This document shows positions 8,801-14,937 of a stretch of DNA of 32,998 nucleotides, in pieces. Origin of the DNA: an uncultured Collinsella sp. (lineage in GTDB: Bacteria > Actinomycetota > Coriobacteriia > Coriobacteriales > Coriobacteriaceae). The position numbers and the translations under genes were made by a program. Every line of letters begins with the position of its first letter. Position 1 is the stretch's first letter. The notes under the pieces are model-generated. The model saw only the letters and a program-made list of their open reading frames with translations. It was not told where the DNA came from and did no database searches. The stretch covers positions 1 to 32,998 of the forward strand of contig CAUGTZ010000026.1 of assembly GCA_959602645.1 (NCBI GenBank), given 5' to 3'.

Positions 8801-9460
8801 GACGCGGGCGGTGCGGGCGCCACAGAGCAGGTCGCGAACGACACCGCTGCGAGTCTCATCCTCGACGACGTGACCTGCACCTTTGCGCCCGGTACCATGA
8901 CCTGCATCATGGGGCGCTCGGGTTCGGGCAAGTCGACGCTGCTTAAGCTGCTCATGCGCTTTTGGGACCCCGCAGCCGGCACCATCACGGTGAGCGGCGT
9001 CGATGCCCGCCACATCAACACGGCGAGCTTGCGCAGCCACGAGGCCTATATGACCCAGGACACGCATCTGTTCTGCGGCACCGTACGCGAGAACCTGCTG
9101 GTCGCGCACGCCAACGCCACCGATGCCGAGCTGCTCGACGCTTGCCGCTCCGCCTCACTCACCACGCTCATCGACCGTCTGCCGCAGGGACTCGACACGC
9201 CCGTTGCCGAGCTGGGCGACTCGCTTTCGGGCGGCGAGCGCCAGCGCATCGGCCTTGCGCGCATCTTCCTCAACGACGCACCCTTCATCTTGCTCGACGA
9301 ACCCACCAGCGCGCTCGATGCTCTCAACGAGGCGTCCGTGATGCAGGCAATCGACGAGCTCAAGCGCCGCGGCAAGACCATTGTGCTCGTGAGCCACCGT
9401 GCCAGCACCTGCGCGTTTGCCGATTTCTCGCTTTCGGTCGAGCATGGGAGGCTGAGCTAA
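5894..9460 (+). CDS. Fused two-half ABC exporter, CydDC-like
   Basis: One 1188-residue polypeptide contains two complete ABC exporter halves: membrane domain 1 (about 1-310), nucleotide-binding domain 1 (about 330-560), an Ala/Gly-rich linker (about 570-620), membrane domain 2 (about 630-910) and nucleotide-binding domain 2 (about 930-1188). NBD1 has Walker A GESGGGKST (near 366), LSGGQRQR (near 469), Walker B YVFDEAT (near 490) and VAHRLS (near 523). NBD2 has GRSGSGKST (near 1006), LSGGERQR (near 1111), ILLDEPT (near 1131) and VSHRAS (near 1165). Walker B of NBD1 keeps glutamate, so both sites look active. The overall type resembles CydD plus CydC, which export cysteine and glutathione for cytochrome bd assembly, but no cydAB is in the window. 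A peptide or drug exporter is the alternative. It overlaps ygbA by one base. Confidence 0.85.
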   Translation: MFEKRLFSLVPQATPYIVASVLFKWIALMANITVMWILARILGGIVAGGLPAALAVDALAQATPPLAGAIIVRAAAIYLAQRSGDKAAFKAVRRVRSLVYDKLTALGPSYTETVPTAEAVQTSVEGATQLQVYFGGYLPQLFFAGLAPITLFVLLVGQAGLPAALLLACVPVIPVSIMMVMRNAKKIGAEYWGSYVDLGGMFLEAVQGLTTLKVYQADRSWHERINAESERFRTATMRLLVMQLRSICVMDLVVYMGAALGIIVAALQLATGKIGFEAAFLIVFLSQEFFLPMRRLGSLFHTAMNGMAASRRMFGILDTPEPERGDVELDGRGDIELAGVSHAYGNRTVLDSASATIAHGSLVALVGESGGGKSTLAGIIAGRKGAYRGSVRIGGVELRDATAASLMRAVTLVPTNGYLFAGTLRDNLLLAQPNATDAELLRALGRTRVAAFVQANGGLDMVINEGGTNLSGGQRQRVCMARALLHDSPIYVFDEATSNVDATSEAAIGEVIASLAGEHTVIVVAHRLSTIVDADQILVLERGRIAERGTHDELLSDAGAYARMWNSQEQLSAYAYAEDDAEDAGAVEAVGGSTARTDGLNGAGSSSATAAPDSGRARRSAPSIIWRMMGLVRPLAGWLVLAVALGSIGMLTAAFVPAFGALGLMAALGRNALGLGLIAACAACAACGIARGPLHYGEQLCNHYIAFRLLAHIRDLVFGALRQLAPAKLEGRGKGELVSLVTSDIELLEVFYAHTISPIAIALVCTVVFEGFLLAVSPELAGIALVAYAVLGVLLPLTSAKACGTTGRQSREGAGKLGAFVLDSLRGASETIQFAGGADRSRALGKLTEQVGAVDARLKRRQAASEAVADALILAANLVMLERALQLVSAGTIDFAAAFVAVFTFVSSFGSVMAVSRLGASLQETLASGARVLDLLDEQPQCAEVADGQNVEFAGAAAEHVSFSYVGGVDAGGAGATEQVANDTAASLILDDVTCTFAPGTMTCIMGRSGSGKSTLLKLLMRFWDPAAGTITVSGVDARHINTASLRSHEAYMTQDTHLFCGTVRENLLVAHANATDAELLDACRSASLTTLIDRLPQGLDTPVAELGDSLSGGERQRIGLARIFLNDAPFILLDEPTSALDALNEASVMQAIDELKRRGKTIVLVSHRASTCAFADFSLSVEHGRLS

Positions 9461-9879
9461 TGGCGCGCCCAGTCGACACACCGGAGCTAGCACGCAAACG
9501 TGAGCGTGAGGCCCAAATGGTGTCGCAGATGATTGCGCTGTGGTGTCGTGGGCATCATGGCGGCGGGCATGTGGTCGAACAGGCTGGCGACGATGAGTCC
9601 GTGCGCGTGAAACTCGGCCTTCGAACCATTACGCTCTGCCCCGAATGCGCCGAGCTGCAGAAATACGCCATCGCGCGCATTGAGCACTGCCCGCACATGG
9701 GCACCAAGACATTTTGCTCGGCATGTCCTTCGCATTGTTACCGGCCTGCCATGCGCGAGAAGATCCGCGAGGTTATGCGTTGGTCGGGACCGCGTATGAT
9801 CCGCTATCGCCCCATCACCGCCGTGAGACACGCGATGGTAACAGTGCAGGCCAAACGCGCGGCGGCACGAAGCAAGTAG
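9460..9879 (+). CDS. ygbA: YgbA-family cysteine-rich protein (nitrous oxide-stimulated promoter family)
   Basis: A 139-residue basic protein matching the YgbA family. It shows LCPECAEL (59-66) with a CxxC pair, HCPHMG (76-81), KTFCSACPSHCY (83-94) with three more cysteines, and the family hallmark EVMRWSGPRM (104-113) followed by RPITAVRH. In enterobacteria ygbA is controlled by the NO sensor NsrR and helps recovery from nitrosative stress; its biochemistry is not established. The cysteine cluster could bind metal. Its ATG overlaps the stop of the ABC exporter (TAATG), with GGGAGG upstream, so the two are translationally coupled. That ties the exporter to thiol or NO stress, which fits a CydDC-like role. 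Confidence 0.82.
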   Translation: MARPVDTPELARKREREAQMVSQMIALWCRGHHGGGHVVEQAGDDESVRVKLGLRTITLCPECAELQKYAIARIEHCPHMGTKTFCSACPSHCYRPAMREKIREVMRWSGPRMIRYRPITAVRHAMVTVQAKRAAARSK

Positions 9880-9999
9880 TCGCCGGCGCCGGCACGCGCC
9901 GCCCCGCCTTTCCACTCGATTTCGGCACCCGGCGTGCGCGGCGTGTTGAGAGCTGCACCATTACAATGGAGCGGATTCACCAAATGCAAAGGAGTCGCC

Positions 10000-10911
10000 A
10001 TGCCCGCCTGCCCGCTGGTCGATTGCCATACTCATACCTCGTTCTCGGACGGGCACGCCTCGTTCGAGGACAACGTCCGTGCCGCTGCTGCCGCCGGCTG
10101 CCGCGTCATGGTCTCGACCGACCACCTTACCCTGCCCGCCAGTATGGATGCTAACTGCGAGGTGCAGGTCGTCGAGGGCGACTTGCCGGCACATCGTTTG
10201 GCCTTTGAGGACGCCCGCAAACTCGCCGCGCAGATTGCGCCGGAGCTCACCTTTATCTACGGTTTTGAATGCGATTGGTACGAGGGCTGCGAGCCCTTGG
10301 TAGAGCACTGGTCCCAGGGCGCCGTCGTACGTCTGGGCAGCGTGCACTGGATTGGCAACCCGGGCGATATTGCGGCAGGCGCCGCGGGCACGGCAGGGAC
10401 AGAGGACGTCGCGCGCCCCGATACACCCGATTCCCTTTGCGGTTGGATCGACGACGATACCAACTTGCATGTTTGGGAAAACTTAGGCGTGCGCGGCGTG
10501 TGGGAGTGCTACGTCGACGACTGGTGCCGTGCTTGCGAAAGCTCACTCAACTTTGACGCGATGGCCCATCCCGACCTGGTCATGCGCTTTTCGAAGGACG
10601 GCTTTGCACCCGACTTTGACCCCGCGCCGTTTTGGGAGCAGATGGCCGAATGCGCCCACGATACGGGTCGCCGCGTTGAGGTCTCGACCGCCGCACCGCG
10701 CAAGGGGCTCGACGATTACTACCCCGCGACCGGGCTGTTGCGCCGCTTCGCCCATGCCGAGGTGCCCATCACCTTTGGCTCGGACGCGCACCGCGCCTGC
10801 GACATCTGCTGGAACATCCGCGAGGCCCAGGCCCACGCCTACGACTGCGGCTACCGGGCCTTCGATATCCCCCACCCCACCGGCGAATGGGAATCCACGC
10901 CCCTCGCCTAA
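10000..10911 (+). CDS. hisJ: PHP-family histidinol-phosphatase
   Basis: The 303-residue product is a PHP-domain phosphoesterase. It begins with the metal-binding HTHTSFSDGH (10-19), then has GSVHWIG near 110, a VSTAAPRKG segment near 229 and GSDAHRA near 259, the usual order in HisJ/HisK enzymes. These use a trinuclear metal centre to dephosphorylate L-histidinol phosphate, the step before HisD. The adjoining his operon lacks any other phosphatase: hisB here is the monofunctional dehydratase. This gene therefore most likely fills that step. The start at 10000 follows AAAGGAG; the frame is open a little further upstream but without a site. It is convergent with hisE, ending 27 bases from it, so it must be controlled separately from the operon. 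Confidence 0.82.
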   Translation: MPACPLVDCHTHTSFSDGHASFEDNVRAAAAAGCRVMVSTDHLTLPASMDANCEVQVVEGDLPAHRLAFEDARKLAAQIAPELTFIYGFECDWYEGCEPLVEHWSQGAVVRLGSVHWIGNPGDIAAGAAGTAGTEDVARPDTPDSLCGWIDDDTNLHVWENLGVRGVWECYVDDWCRACESSLNFDAMAHPDLVMRFSKDGFAPDFDPAPFWEQMAECAHDTGRRVEVSTAAPRKGLDDYYPATGLLRRFAHAEVPITFGSDAHRACDICWNIREAQAHAYDCGYRAFDIPHPTGEWESTPLA

Positions 10912-10943
10912 CTAGTCGTTTAAGAACGTCCCCAATGACTAGT
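10911..10943. terminator. Weak hairpin between convergent hisJ and hisE
   Basis: ACTAGTC (10911-10917) pairs with GACTAGT (10937-10943) around a 19-base loop and overlaps both stop codons. It is short and has no strong T-tract on either side, so a bidirectional terminator role is only a suggestion. Confidence 0.3.
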
Positions 10944-11256
10944 GGCGGCGGGCGTTGAGTTCGCCGGCCAGTTCGTCGAGGGTGATGCCGTAGCGCTCGA
11001 GCGTCACGAGCAGGTGGTAGATCAGGTCGCCGGCCTCGTAGCGGATGTGATCGTGGTCGTTATCCTTGCAGGCCATGATCACCTCGCTCGCCTCCTCGGC
11101 AAGCTTCTTGAGAAGCTCGTCCTCGACGTCGGTCAGCAGACGCGCGGTATAGCTCTCCTGCGGCGATGCGTCGCGACGACTGTGAATCACCTCGGCCAGT
11201 CCCGTCAGCGTCTCACCGATGTTTCCCGGCTGCACGTTAGCTGTTCTGACTCCCAT
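10939..11256 (-). CDS. hisE: Phosphoribosyl-ATP pyrophosphatase
   Basis: A 105-residue HisE, which hydrolyses phosphoribosyl-ATP to phosphoribosyl-AMP and pyrophosphate, step two of histidine synthesis. It belongs to the all-alpha MazG-like superfamily and shows the conserved SYTARLL, KKLAEEASEVIMA (about 51-63) and YEAGDLIYHLLVTLE (about 74-88) with the metal-binding E/D residues. GAGAGGAAA precedes the ATG. It is the last gene of the his operon, 15 bases after the 75-residue unknown. HisE is often fused to HisI; here they are separate with another gene between them. Confidence 0.95.
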   Translation of the reverse strand: MGVRTANVQPGNIGETLTGLAEVIHSRRDASPQESYTARLLTDVEDELLKKLAEEASEVIMACKDNDHDHIRYEAGDLIYHLLVTLERYGITLDELAGELNARRH

Positions 11257-11271
11257 GGTTATTTCCTCTCG

Positions 11272-11499
11272 TTACTGCAGCGTAAAGTAGGTACCGGCCT
11301 CATCGAACCGAGGCTTTGCGCCCTTTTTCTCAAAGAACTCGACGATGACGGCATGGGCCTCATCGAGCCTTTCCTTCTCGGCCTCGAGCCAAAGCGACTG
11401 CGCCCCGCAGGCATCAGTCAGGTGCACGCGGCATGGCACGCCCGCGCGGAGGAGCTCGGTGTTGCATTCGGCGACCTCGAACGGCGTCACGACTTTCAT
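11272..11499 (-). CDS. Small unknown protein with an LTDACGAQS motif, inside the his operon
   Basis: A 75-residue protein whose start overlaps the hisI stop by four bases (ATGA) and whose ribosome binding site GGAAGGGGGAG lies in the end of hisI, so it is clearly translated as part of the operon. It has an N-terminal stretch with CRVHLTDACGAQSLWLE (about 23-39), followed by a helical segment and a short predicted strand. I recall small proteins with an (R/T)DACGSQS motif in clostridia and coriobacteria that databases call RDAC family; no function is known to me. No signal peptide or membrane segment is visible. Conserved Cys and His could bind metal. A role linked to histidine synthesis is an inference from position. 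Confidence 0.7.
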   Translation of the reverse strand: MKVVTPFEVAECNTELLRAGVPCRVHLTDACGAQSLWLEAEKERLDEAHAVIVEFFEKKGAKPRFDEAGTYFTLQ

Positions 11500-11837
11500 C
11501 GCACTCCCCCTTCCACGCGCTTAAAGAAGCAGGTACGGTTGCCGGTATGGCAGGCCGGGCCCGGTGAGTCCACCTTGACCAGCAGCGTATCGCTATCGCA
11601 GTCGGCCCAGAGCTCCTTGACCTCCTGCATGTTGCCACTCGTCGCGCCCTTGTTCCAGAGCTCCTGACGGCTGCGACTCCAAAACCACGTGGTCCCGGTC
11701 TTGAGCGTCAGCCCCACCGATTCCTCGTTCATCCAAGCAACCATAAGCACCTCACCGGTGTCATGCTGCTGAACCACGCAAGGAATCAGCCCGCGGGCGT
11801 CGTATTTAAGCTCGGTAGCATTTATTACCTCAGTCAT
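11496..11837 (-). CDS. hisI: Phosphoribosyl-AMP cyclohydrolase
   Basis: A 113-residue HisI, which opens the adenine ring of phosphoribosyl-AMP in step three of histidine synthesis. The zinc and magnesium sites are visible: WSRSRQELWNKGATSGN (53-69), DCDSDTLLVKV (79-89) with the aspartate triad, and ACHTGNRTCFF (95-105) with Cys96 and Cys103. Two adjacent ATG codons are possible; I take the second (11837) since it lies six bases after GGGAG, while the first is too close. The frame stays open upstream through a folded intergenic element, and I do not count that as protein. It is a single-domain HisI with no HisE fusion. Confidence 0.95.
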   Translation of the reverse strand: MTEVINATELKYDARGLIPCVVQQHDTGEVLMVAWMNEESVGLTLKTGTTWFWSRSRQELWNKGATSGNMQEVKELWADCDSDTLLVKVDSPGPACHTGNRTCFFKRVEGGVR

Positions 11838-11885
11838 CATTTCTCCCAAGTAACAAACGAAATCCCACAGGTCGGCGAGGGTTGT

Positions 11886-11971
11886 CCAGGTGCCGCAGGT
11901 TGCCGCGAAAGAGGAGCGACGCGTACTTTGGTACGCGAGCGACGGTTTGAGCGGCAAGATGCGGTGCCTGG
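11886..11971. repeat. Nested inverted repeat between hisI and hisF
   Basis: In the 147-base gap between hisF and hisI, the segment 11886-11906 pairs with 11951-11971 over 21 bases with about four mismatches. Inside lies a smaller perfect palindrome, CGCGTAC-TTTG-GTACGCG (11920-11937). Together they predict a two-level stem-loop in the operon mRNA. No T-tract follows, so it is not a simple terminator. It may be an RNA processing or stability element or a copy of a dispersed palindromic repeat. Confidence 0.65.
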
Positions 11972-11984
11972 GCAAGCCGCAGCA

Positions 11985-12767
11985 CTAGAAGTCCAGCCTC
12001 ACAGGGATGCCTTGGCTGGCCATATACTCCTTCACCTGGCGAATGCTGAAAGTTCCAAAGTGAAAGACGCTGGCCGCCAGCACGGCATCGGCCTCGCCCT
12101 CGATCACGCCCTCGGCAAAATGCTCGAGCGTGCCCACGCCGCCGCTTGCGATCACCGGGATCGGCACCGCGCGCGCCACGGCGCGGGTGAGTGCCAGGTC
12201 GAAGCCAGCCTTGGTGCCGTCGCGATCCATGCTGGTGAGCAAGATCTCACCGGCGCCGCGACGAGCCGCTTCCTCGGCCCACGCCACCGCATCGATACCC
12301 GTGGCGTTGCGACCGCCCGCCGTGAAGACCTCCCACTTGTCGGCATCCGGCTGACCGGGCAGGCCCACGCGCTTGGCATCAATCGCCACGACCACGGCCT
12401 GGCTGCCAAACGCCGCGGCGGCCTGGCTGATCAACGACGGATCGCGCACGGCGGCAGAGTTAAGCGACACCTTGTCGGCGCCGGCGGCAACCATGGTCCG
12501 CATGCCCGCCAAGTCGCGGAAACCGCCGCCCACGGTATAGGGAATAGCGAGCTCCTCGGCCGCGTGCGCCGCCATCTCGATAGTCGTCGCGCGGTTGTCG
12601 CTCGTGGCGGTAATGTCCAGGAAGACGACCTCGTCCGCACCCTCGCGGTCGTAGGCGCGCGCCAGTTCCACCGGATCGCCCGCATCGCGCAAGCTCACAA
12701 AGTTGACGCCCTTGACCACACGGCCATCCTTGACGTCCAGGCAGGGAATCACGCGCTTGGTAAGCAT
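11985..12767 (-). CDS. hisF: Imidazole glycerol phosphate synthase, cyclase subunit
   Basis: A full-length 260-residue HisF barrel, which joins PRFAR with ammonia from HisH to give imidazole glycerol phosphate and AICAR. The two catalytic aspartates are present: Asp11 in VIPCLDVKDG and Asp130 in VVVAIDAKRV. Phosphate-binding blocks appear as YTVGGGFRD near 78-85 and PVIASGGVGTLEHF in the C-terminal half, and LTSMDRDGTKAGFD is typical. The ribosome binding site GGGGAGGAG lies in the last codons of hisA, three bases upstream. AICAR made here returns to purine synthesis. Confidence 0.98.
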   Translation of the reverse strand: MLTKRVIPCLDVKDGRVVKGVNFVSLRDAGDPVELARAYDREGADEVVFLDITATSDNRATTIEMAAHAAEELAIPYTVGGGFRDLAGMRTMVAAGADKVSLNSAAVRDPSLISQAAAAFGSQAVVVAIDAKRVGLPGQPDADKWEVFTAGGRNATGIDAVAWAEEAARRGAGEILLTSMDRDGTKAGFDLALTRAVARAVPIPVIASGGVGTLEHFAEGVIEGEADAVLAASVFHFGTFSIRQVKEYMASQGIPVRLDF

Positions 12768-12770
12768 GGG

Positions 12771-13514
12771 CTACTCCTCCCCTCGGGCGGCGGCCAGCGC
12801 CTGTGCCAGCGTAAAGTTGCCTTCGTAGAGCGCACGGCCGGTAATGGCGCCTTCAATCGCGACCTCGCCCACCGCGGCCAGCGCGCAGATGTCGTCGAGC
12901 GTCGAGATGCCACCCGAAGCCACGACGGGAAATCCCGCGACCTCGGCCACATGGCGATACGCCGCCACATCGATGCCCGTCTGCATGCCATCGCGCGCGA
13001 TGTCGGTATACACCAGATGCTTAAAGCCCAGCTCGGTAAGCTGCGCCACGGCATCGTCGAGCGCCACGCCAGCGCCGTCGCGCCAGCCGTTCACCTTAAC
13101 CTGGCCGTCGCGCGCGGCAATGTCGGCGACCAGCAACTCGCCAAAGCCTTGGGCCGCCACCTCGGCAAAACCCGGCTCGGTCACCAACACGGTGCCCAGC
13201 GCAATGCGGCGAGCACCATAGCCTGCCAGCTCATCGATGCGTGCGAGTGAGCGAACGCCGCCGCCCACGTCCACGGACAGACCGTCGACGCCGCAGATGG
13301 CCTTAATCGCCGTCGAGTTGGCGGCACATGCGCCCTCGTCCTCGCCAAAGGCAGCGGACAGGTCGACGACATGCACCCAGCTTGCGCCCTGCTCGGCAAA
13401 CGAGCGGGCGACGGCCACGGGGTCGTCGGAATATACCTTGCAGCGGCTCCGGTCGCCGCGCTCCAAGCGCACAACCTTGCCGCCGATCAGATCGATTGCG
13501 GGAAACAGAATCAT
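12771..13514 (-). CDS. hisA: Phosphoribosylformimino-AICAR phosphate isomerase
   Basis: A 247-residue HisA barrel catalysing the Amadori rearrangement of ProFAR to PRFAR. Asp8 in FPAIDLIGGKVVRL, Asp131 in LVADIAARDG and YTDIARDGMQTG (169-180) mark the active site. VDVGGGVRSL (81-90) and VVASGGIST are the phosphate-binding loops. Its ATG overlaps the hisH stop by four bases. In some actinobacteria HisA doubles as TrpF (PriA); whether this one does cannot be judged here, and the presence or absence of a trpF gene in the genome would decide it. Confidence 0.97.
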   Translation of the reverse strand: MILFPAIDLIGGKVVRLERGDRSRCKVYSDDPVAVARSFAEQGASWVHVVDLSAAFGEDEGACAANSTAIKAICGVDGLSVDVGGGVRSLARIDELAGYGARRIALGTVLVTEPGFAEVAAQGFGELLVADIAARDGQVKVNGWRDGAGVALDDAVAQLTELGFKHLVYTDIARDGMQTGIDVAAYRHVAEVAGFPVVASGGISTLDDICALAAVGEVAIEGAITGRALYEGNFTLAQALAAARGEE

Positions 13515-14212
13515 CGGCCGGCCCCCTCGACGATGCTCACGAAGTTCTTAAGAATGCGCTGACCCAGCGCGGAGGATTTCTCGGGATGGAACTGGCAGCC
13601 CCACACGTTGCCATGGCGCACGATGCACGGAAAGCTCCGCGTGTAGTGCGTGCGCGCCAGCACATCGGTGGCATCGGCGTTGTCGGCCACCGCGTAGCTG
13701 TGGGTAAAGTACATGTTGGCGCCCTCGGCAAAACCGGCAAGCAGCGGATCGGCCGCACTGGCGGACGTCATGTGCACCTGGTCCCAACCCACGTGCGGCA
13801 CCTTCAGGCGGCTCGACTCCAAACGTGTGCACGAACCGCGCATAATGCCCAGGCCATCGACCCAAGGGGCACCGGCCTGCCCGGAGGCGTCGCCGTCCGC
13901 GGCAACACCCTCGTCCACCGGCACACCCTCGTCGCCGCGCTCAAAAAACAGCTGAAGGCCCAGGCAGATGCCGAGCAGCGGAGTTCCGGCGGCAACGGCA
14001 TCGAGCACCGCGTCCGCCTCGCCGCTCTGGCGCATAAAGGCGATCGCGTCATAGAACGCGCCCACGCCCGGGATGACCAGACCGTCGGCGTTGCGGATCT
14101 GCTCCGGATCGTCCGATGTGCAGGCGACGGCACCGGCGCGCGCAAGCCCGCGCACGACGCTCGACAAGTTACCCTTGTGGTAATCGACCACCACAATCTT
14201 CGGTTCGCCCAC
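13511..14212 (-). CDS. hisH: Imidazole glycerol phosphate synthase, glutamine amidotransferase subunit
   Basis: HisH releases ammonia from glutamine and channels it to HisF. The class-I amidotransferase triad is present: Cys83 in GICLGLQLFF, with His209 and Glu211 in CQFHPEKS near the C-terminus. The oxyanion strand PGVGAFYDA lies at about 48-56. I choose a GTG start at 14212, because AGGGAGGG lies five bases upstream and the conserved KIVVVDYHKGN begins four residues in; an ATG further up in frame would translate one arm of the 37-bp inverted repeat. The protein is 233 residues. An insert rich in Gly, Asp and Ala (about 97-115) makes it longer than the usual 200 residues. Confidence 0.95.
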   Translation of the reverse strand: MGEPKIVVVDYHKGNLSSVVRGLARAGAVACTSDDPEQIRNADGLVIPGVGAFYDAIAFMRQSGEADAVLDAVAAGTPLLGICLGLQLFFERGDEGVPVDEGVAADGDASGQAGAPWVDGLGIMRGSCTRLESSRLKVPHVGWDQVHMTSASAADPLLAGFAEGANMYFTHSYAVADNADATDVLARTHYTRSFPCIVRHGNVWGCQFHPEKSSALGQRILKNFVSIVEGAGR

Positions 14213-14236
14213 GCGACCCTCCCTTTTCCCATTCAA

Positions 14237-14351
14237 AACCTGCCAAAAAGGGACAGGTTTATTTTGGTCGGTTAAACGTTCACCCACCACATGAGACGGC
14301 ATTTCCGCAGATAAAACCTGCCAAAATAAACCTGTCCCTTTTTGGTAGGTT
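14237..14351. repeat. 37-bp inverted repeat between hisB and hisH
   Basis: The arms 14237-14273 and 14315-14351 are 37 bases each and differ at about three positions; the loop is 41 bases. Each arm contains CCAAAAAGGGACAGG and TTTATTTTGG or the complement. The right arm overlaps the first base pairs of the hisB stop codon, and the left arm ends 24 bases before the hisH start. The DNA is much richer in A and T than its surroundings. The arrangement suggests an inserted palindromic repeat (MITE- or REP-like) or a strong RNA hairpin that lowers expression of hisHAFIE relative to hisZGDCB. Confidence 0.85.
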
Positions 14352-14937
14352 ACAGCGAGCCCTTGGTGCTGGGGATGCCCTGCACGCGGGGATCGAGCTC
14401 GCAGGCGTGACGCATCGTGCGGCCCACGGCCTTAAAGGCGGCCTCGATAATGTGGTGCGAGTTGCCGCCCGCCAGCTCGCGCACGTGCAGCGTGAGCTTG
14501 GCGTCGCGCGCGAAGGCATAGAAGAACTCGACGGCCAGCTCGGTATCGAAGCTGCCCACGCGCTCAGTCGGCACGGGCAGCTCGCAGTAGGCCTGCCCAC
14601 GGCCAGAGATGTCAACGGCAGCCATCACGAGCGTCTCGTCCATGGCGATCGCCGCATCGGCAAAGCGCGTAATGCCCGCCTTGTCACCCAGCGCCTGGCA
14701 AAACGCCTCGCCCAGCACAATGCCCGTATCCTCAACGGTGTGGTGTGCGTCGACTTCCACGTCTCCTACCGCATGTACCGTCAAATCGAACAGACCATGG
14801 CGGCCAAAGGCGTTGAGCATGTGGTCGAAAAACGGCACGCCGGTCGAGATATCGCACACGCCGCTCCCATCCAGGTCGAGCTTGACGACAATGTCGGTCT
14901 CGCCCGTCTTACGGGTTACCTCGGCATAACGGCCCAT
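14350..14937 (-). CDS. hisB: Imidazoleglycerol-phosphate dehydratase
   Basis: A monofunctional 195-residue IGPD that dehydrates imidazole glycerol phosphate to imidazole acetol phosphate. The manganese-binding histidines are in DHMLNAFGRHG (38-48), DAHHTVEDTG (63-72) and GGNSHHIIEAAFKA near 157-170, the two-half repeat typical of the family. There is no phosphatase domain, unlike in enterobacteria, so the PHP enzyme at 10000-10911 is needed for the next phosphatase step. Its start follows the hisC stop directly with no gap. Confidence 0.98.
   Translation of the reverse strand: MGRYAEVTRKTGETDIVVKLDLDGSGVCDISTGVPFFDHMLNAFGRHGLFDLTVHAVGDVEVDAHHTVEDTGIVLGEAFCQALGDKAGITRFADAAIAMDETLVMAAVDISGRGQAYCELPVPTERVGSFDTELAVEFFYAFARDAKLTLHVRELAGGNSHHIIEAAFKAVGRTMRHACELDPRVQGIPSTKGSL

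Noticed and set aside
11838..11975. 45-residue N-terminal extension of HisI
   Set aside because: It encodes the folded intergenic element; HisI family length and GGGAG support the start at 11837.
14213..14302. N-terminal extension of HisH from an upstream ATG
   Set aside because: It would translate one arm of the inverted repeat; the GTG at 14212 has a strong ribosome binding site and the conserved N-terminus.
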